The notes beneath the pieces are model-generated. The model did not search any database. It had not been told where the DNA came from and was given only the letters and a program-made list of their open reading frames with translations. The translations under genes were made by a program, and so were the position numbers. Below, one piece after another: positions 61,640 to 64,000 of a DNA stretch of 64,000 nt. Source of the stretch: Inhella gelatinilytica (GTDB lineage: Bacteria > Pseudomonadota > Gammaproteobacteria > Burkholderiales > Burkholderiaceae_C). Numbering within the stretch: the stretch's first letter is position 1; every line of letters begins with the position of its first letter. The DNA lies in contig NZ_JAEDAL010000001.1 of NCBI RefSeq assembly GCF_016093295.1, positions 248,001 through 312,000 of the forward strand, read 5' to 3'.

Positions 61640-61924
61640 ATGAGAGTGCTTCTGTTCGTTGTGCACCAGATTTGGTGGCTGGCTGTCGCCTATCTGCCCA
61701 TCGCTCAGTTCAGGCTCCGTCAAACCTACAGCCGCTCCATCGGTTGCCCAGAAGCCGGGGACTGCTACGTTCCCGGATCGGAGTTTTTGCTGAACCTCGA
61801 TCTGCTGATCTTTTGCTCTGGATTCGTCCTGTGGCCGCTGTGCGTCCACCACTTCATCGTGAGGCCTTGGCTCGCGTACCGCCGCGCGGCGACTGCACGC
61901 GCCCAGCGACCGAACTTGTTATGA
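61640..61924 (+). CDS. Small membrane protein coupled to a ClpP-like gene
   Basis: A 94-residue protein with two hydrophobic segments (residues 3-22, and 48-70 LLNLDLLIFCSGFVLWPLCVHHFIV) and cysteines in SIGCPEAGDCYV between them, probably disulphide-bonded on the periplasmic side. The C-terminus is basic and cytoplasmic. The ATGA overlap with the next gene means the two are translated together. I do not recognise the family. Confidence 0.62.
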   Translation: MRVLLFVVHQIWWLAVAYLPIAQFRLRQTYSRSIGCPEAGDCYVPGSEFLLNLDLLIFCSGFVLWPLCVHHFIVRPWLAYRRAATARAQRPNLL

Positions 61925-62778
61925 AATTCCACAAGGCCTTGGGGTGGACGGCGCTCTTTCTCGTAGGCGTTGGCGGAGTGGTCGCCGGGTTGGTGCGCCC
62001 TGATCGAACGGATGCGGCCATCGTCATCAGCGCGGCCACCTGCGATGTTCGTGCCCCCCAGGTTCCGCTGAAGATCCAAGACGTCGCTGGTCAGTTCTCG
62101 GACCTGGATGCAAACGAGGTCAACGCGCTGCTGATGGCCAAAATGTCCGGGACCTTCCAGGCTCAAACCAGCGGGAATTGGATCCTGACTGGACGCCTCG
62201 ATCAGGCGTTGCTGAAAAAGTGGCAGGCTGCCGCAGCCTCGCGCGCACCCGCGCGGTTGCTCATCAGCAGCGCGGGCGGCGATGAGGCGGTGGCCCTGCA
62301 ACTGGCCGCAGATCTCCAACGTTGGAGGACGCCGGTCATCGTGTTTGGCTTGTGCGGTTCAGCCTGCGCCAACTACCTGCTGCCGGCGGCGCATTCCATT
62401 CGTCTGAGCGGTCCGGTGCTGCTTCACGGCTCAGCTCGCGACTGTCAGGACCGCTTGGGAGCCTGGCAGGCTTGGTTCAGACTGGGCTCAAGTGGGGCCG
62501 CCGCGCTGCGGGAGGCCTCCACCCGGCAAGATCAATTCGACGCGCAGCACCCCCAGTTGCGCGACCTGACACGCCTCAGCGCCCACCCCAGCCGCGGCGA
62601 CCCCACGGGACAACCCCACGACTGGCTGGTGGTGCCCGCCTCAGCCCTGCGAGCCCGGCTGCCACAGTTGGAGATCGACCCCAGCTACCCCCAGCGCCTG
62701 GCCACGCTTTTGACCTTGCACCAAGCGATGCCGGAGTTGGGGGCACTTTACGCACCGTCCCGACTCCCACCCCCTTGA
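61921..62778 (+). CDS. Membrane-anchored ClpP-like envelope protein
   Basis: A 285-residue protein with an N-terminal hydrophobic segment (residues 9-25) as anchor or signal. The core PARLLISSAGGDEAVALQLAADLQRW, VIVFGLCGSACANYLLPAAHSIRLSGPVLLHGSARD follows the ClpP/crotonase fold used by periplasmic COG3904 proteins: the SACA serine is where the nucleophile lies in ClpP, and HG follows 20 residues later. Proteolytic activity is unproven; the group may instead bind peptides. It is coupled by ATGA to the small membrane protein. Confidence 0.65.
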   Translation: MKFHKALGWTALFLVGVGGVVAGLVRPDRTDAAIVISAATCDVRAPQVPLKIQDVAGQFSDLDANEVNALLMAKMSGTFQAQTSGNWILTGRLDQALLKKWQAAAASRAPARLLISSAGGDEAVALQLAADLQRWRTPVIVFGLCGSACANYLLPAAHSIRLSGPVLLHGSARDCQDRLGAWQAWFRLGSSGAAALREASTRQDQFDAQHPQLRDLTRLSAHPSRGDPTGQPHDWLVVPASALRARLPQLEIDPSYPQRLATLLTLHQAMPELGALYAPSRLPPP

Positions 62779-62844
62779 CTCGGGCACTGGCGCTGCCACC
62801 GCGACGGGTCTACAGTCGTCTAACTCTCTGCCTCCCATTTCGCT

Positions 62845-63618
62845 GTGCGCCTCCCCTCCGCCCCCCTGTCCCGCCGCACCTGCTTGGGCAGCCTGAGCCT
62901 GTTGGGCTGGGCCCCGCTCACCGCGAGCGCGGCCGAGGACACGGTGCTGTACAGCTATCACCTCAAGCCGCCGTACTTGGACTTGACCCGCAAAGAAGGT
63001 CTGTACTACGAGTTGGCCGACTTGCTCAGCCTGCGGGTGCCGGGCCTGCGCTGTCGGGTGGAATACCTGCCGCGGCGGCGCTTGGAAGCGGACTTGGTGG
63101 CCGGGCGGTTGCGCGGGGCGATTCTGGGCGTGCACCCCACCTGGTTCCGCGACGCCGAGCGTTCGCGCTACCTCTGGACCCCGCCGGTGATGCGCGATGC
63201 CGACGTGGTGGTGTCACGCCACGACCACCCCGTGGCGTACACCGGGCCGGACTCGTTGGTGGGCGTGCGCATGGCCTTGCCCCGCGGCTACTACTACGCG
63301 GGCATCGAAGAGCTGGTCCAAGCCGGGCGTATTCCGCGCGAGGAAAGCGAAAGTGACGAAACCGCGCTGATGATGCTGTCGCTCGGGCGGGCGGACGCCA
63401 CGGTGATCACCCGCCGCACGCTTTACACCTTGCTGGCGCGGCGCCCCGGGCTGCGGGGCCGTTTTCATGTGGCCCCCAAACCCCACGACGAATACGAACG
63501 CCACATCCTGGTGCCCCACGATCAGCCCGCGCTGCACAAGCAGCTCAGTGAAGGCGTGGCGCTGCTGGCCCGCGACCCAGCTTGGCAGGGCCGCCTGCAG
63601 GAACAGTCGCTGCGCTGA
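62845..63618 (+). CDS. Tat-exported orphan binding protein (family 3-like)
   Basis: A 257-residue protein starting at GTG 62845. The N-terminus contains SRRTCLGSLSLLG followed by a hydrophobic run and TASAA, a good twin-arginine signal. The mature part follows the substrate-binding pattern: HLKPPYLDLTRKEGLYYELADLLSLRVPGLRCRVEYLPRRRLEADLVAGRLRGAIL, then a second lobe DSLVGVRMALPRGYY. No transporter is adjacent. It converges with the nhaR-like gene (the two stops touch). Ligand unknown. Confidence 0.7.
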   Translation: MRLPSAPLSRRTCLGSLSLLGWAPLTASAAEDTVLYSYHLKPPYLDLTRKEGLYYELADLLSLRVPGLRCRVEYLPRRRLEADLVAGRLRGAILGVHPTWFRDAERSRYLWTPPVMRDADVVVSRHDHPVAYTGPDSLVGVRMALPRGYYYAGIEELVQAGRIPREESESDETALMMLSLGRADATVITRRTLYTLLARRPGLRGRFHVAPKPHDEYERHILVPHDQPALHKQLSEGVALLARDPAWQGRLQEQSLR

Positions 63619-64000
63619 TCAAACCGTCCGTGCCTGAACCAACGGGGCCAGCAGCGGATGCGCCACGCGCTTGTGCGCGGTCACCAAATAGAAGCGTTCT
63701 TCCACGCCGTCACACAACCCCACGGGCGCCACGCCATAGTGGGTCGTGAGCGCCGGCCGCACCAAGTCGGCGGCCGGAAAAACGCCCATGCCTTCGGCGC
63801 CGAAGGCCTTGAGCAACGCACTGTCCTCAAACTCCCCGACTACGCGTGGCCGAACGCCGTGGCGCTCGAACCAAGCATCCAATTGACGTCGCAAGGCGGC
63901 ATGGCGCGTGGGCAAGAGTACCGGGACCTCGCCCAAAGCCTGTGGAAACCGCTGGGCCACGGATTGCCACGCGGGCGCGGCATACCACGAGACGGCGGAG
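63619..64000 (-). CDS. nhaR: LysR-type regulator, NhaR-like, C-terminal part (5' end outside window)
   Basis: The reading frame is open through the right edge and stops at 63621-63619, giving about 127 residues of the effector domain. It contains the NhaR hallmark VPVLLPTRHAALRRQLDAWFERHGVRPRVVGEFEDSALLKAFGAEGMGVFPA, followed by the ERFYLVTAHKRVAHPLLAPLV ending. NhaR activates the nhaA sodium/proton antiporter in enterobacteria. The DNA-binding part and any target gene lie beyond the window. Confidence 0.8.
   Translation of the reverse strand, partial: SAVSWYAAPAWQSVAQRFPQALGEVPVLLPTRHAALRRQLDAWFERHGVRPRVVGEFEDSALLKAFGAEGMGVFPAADLVRPALTTHYGVAPVGLCDGVEERFYLVTAHKRVAHPLLAPLVQARTV

Noticed and set aside
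1-64000. Mobile elements, prophage, CRISPR arrays, restriction or toxin-antitoxin modules
   Set aside because: No transposase, integrase, phage structural gene, direct-repeat array, methylase/nuclease pair or toxin-like small pair was recognised in any frame.

Overview
The window is a compact, GC-rich (roughly two-thirds G+C) bacterial chromosome segment. Gene content points to a Burkholderiales betaproteobacterium of the Leptothrix/Roseateles/Inhella type: a tandem cphA'-cphA cyanophycin locus with its ABC transporter and DUF1854 partner, an ivd-can-aceK block, fused isobutyryl-CoA mutase IcmF, and many MCP/GGDEF/LysR-type proteins. I see no phage, insertion sequence, CRISPR array, rRNA or tRNA. 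Genus-level assignment is inference from gene order, not from a marker gene.

Layout. 1-0.9 kb: the end of a DUF885 protein and a 2TM protein. 0.9-2.2 kb: sbtA-sbtB (Na+/bicarbonate transporter and its PII-like regulator). 2.2-9.9 kb: cyanophycin cluster, with cphA' and cphA on the minus strand and an ABC exporter plus DUF1854 gene divergent on plus, closed by a strong terminator. 9.9-14.9 kb: a metallopeptidase-like lipoprotein, a YihG-type acyltransferase, small secreted proteins and an RsuA-type pseudouridine synthase. 14.9-22 kb: a diguanylate cyclase, isovaleryl-CoA dehydrogenase, carbonic anhydrase, AceK, an APH-like kinase, a receiver domain with its core deleted, and a membrane-anchored unknown. 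22-28 kb (minus): an orphan binding protein, a PRPP-synthetase-like gene translationally coupled to an AMP-phosphorylase-like gene, and an M16 peptidase pair. 28-38.5 kb: MFS transporter, S9 peptidase, a CBM9/DUF5916 outer-membrane protein preceded by a possible leader peptide and hairpin, a chemoreceptor, a methyltransferase and two related tiny exported peptides.

38.5-45 kb: a LysR-regulated beta-alanine/C3 acid locus, with transaminase and CoA-acylating semialdehyde dehydrogenase on plus and LysR, outer-membrane protein, AcuI-like reductase and hydrolase on minus. 45-50.3 kb: a tightly overlapped six-gene minus-strand operon (antiporter, YbdK-type carboxylate-amine ligase, class I amidotransferase, second antiporter, UspA, MarR). 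It has a promoter whose -35 box sits inside a near-perfect palindrome, so MarR autoregulation is the simplest model. This operon is my best candidate for an undescribed system. 50.5-58 kb: an ABC transporter pair, a DUF2807 protein, an orphan NirN-like cytochrome c/d1 protein, another orphan binding protein and a MepA-like murein peptidase. 58.2-64 kb: icmF, a ClpP-like envelope protein pair, a Tat-type binding protein and the 3' end of an nhaR-like LysR gene.

How genes work together. Two themes recur. One is inorganic-carbon handling and C/N storage (SbtAB, carbonic anhydrase, cyanophycin synthesis). The other is branched-chain and short acyl-CoA catabolism feeding central carbon (isovaleryl-CoA dehydrogenase, IcmF, beta-alanine to acetyl-CoA, AcuI, AceK control of the glyoxylate branch). 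All functional calls rest on reading motifs in the translated sequence; no database search was run.
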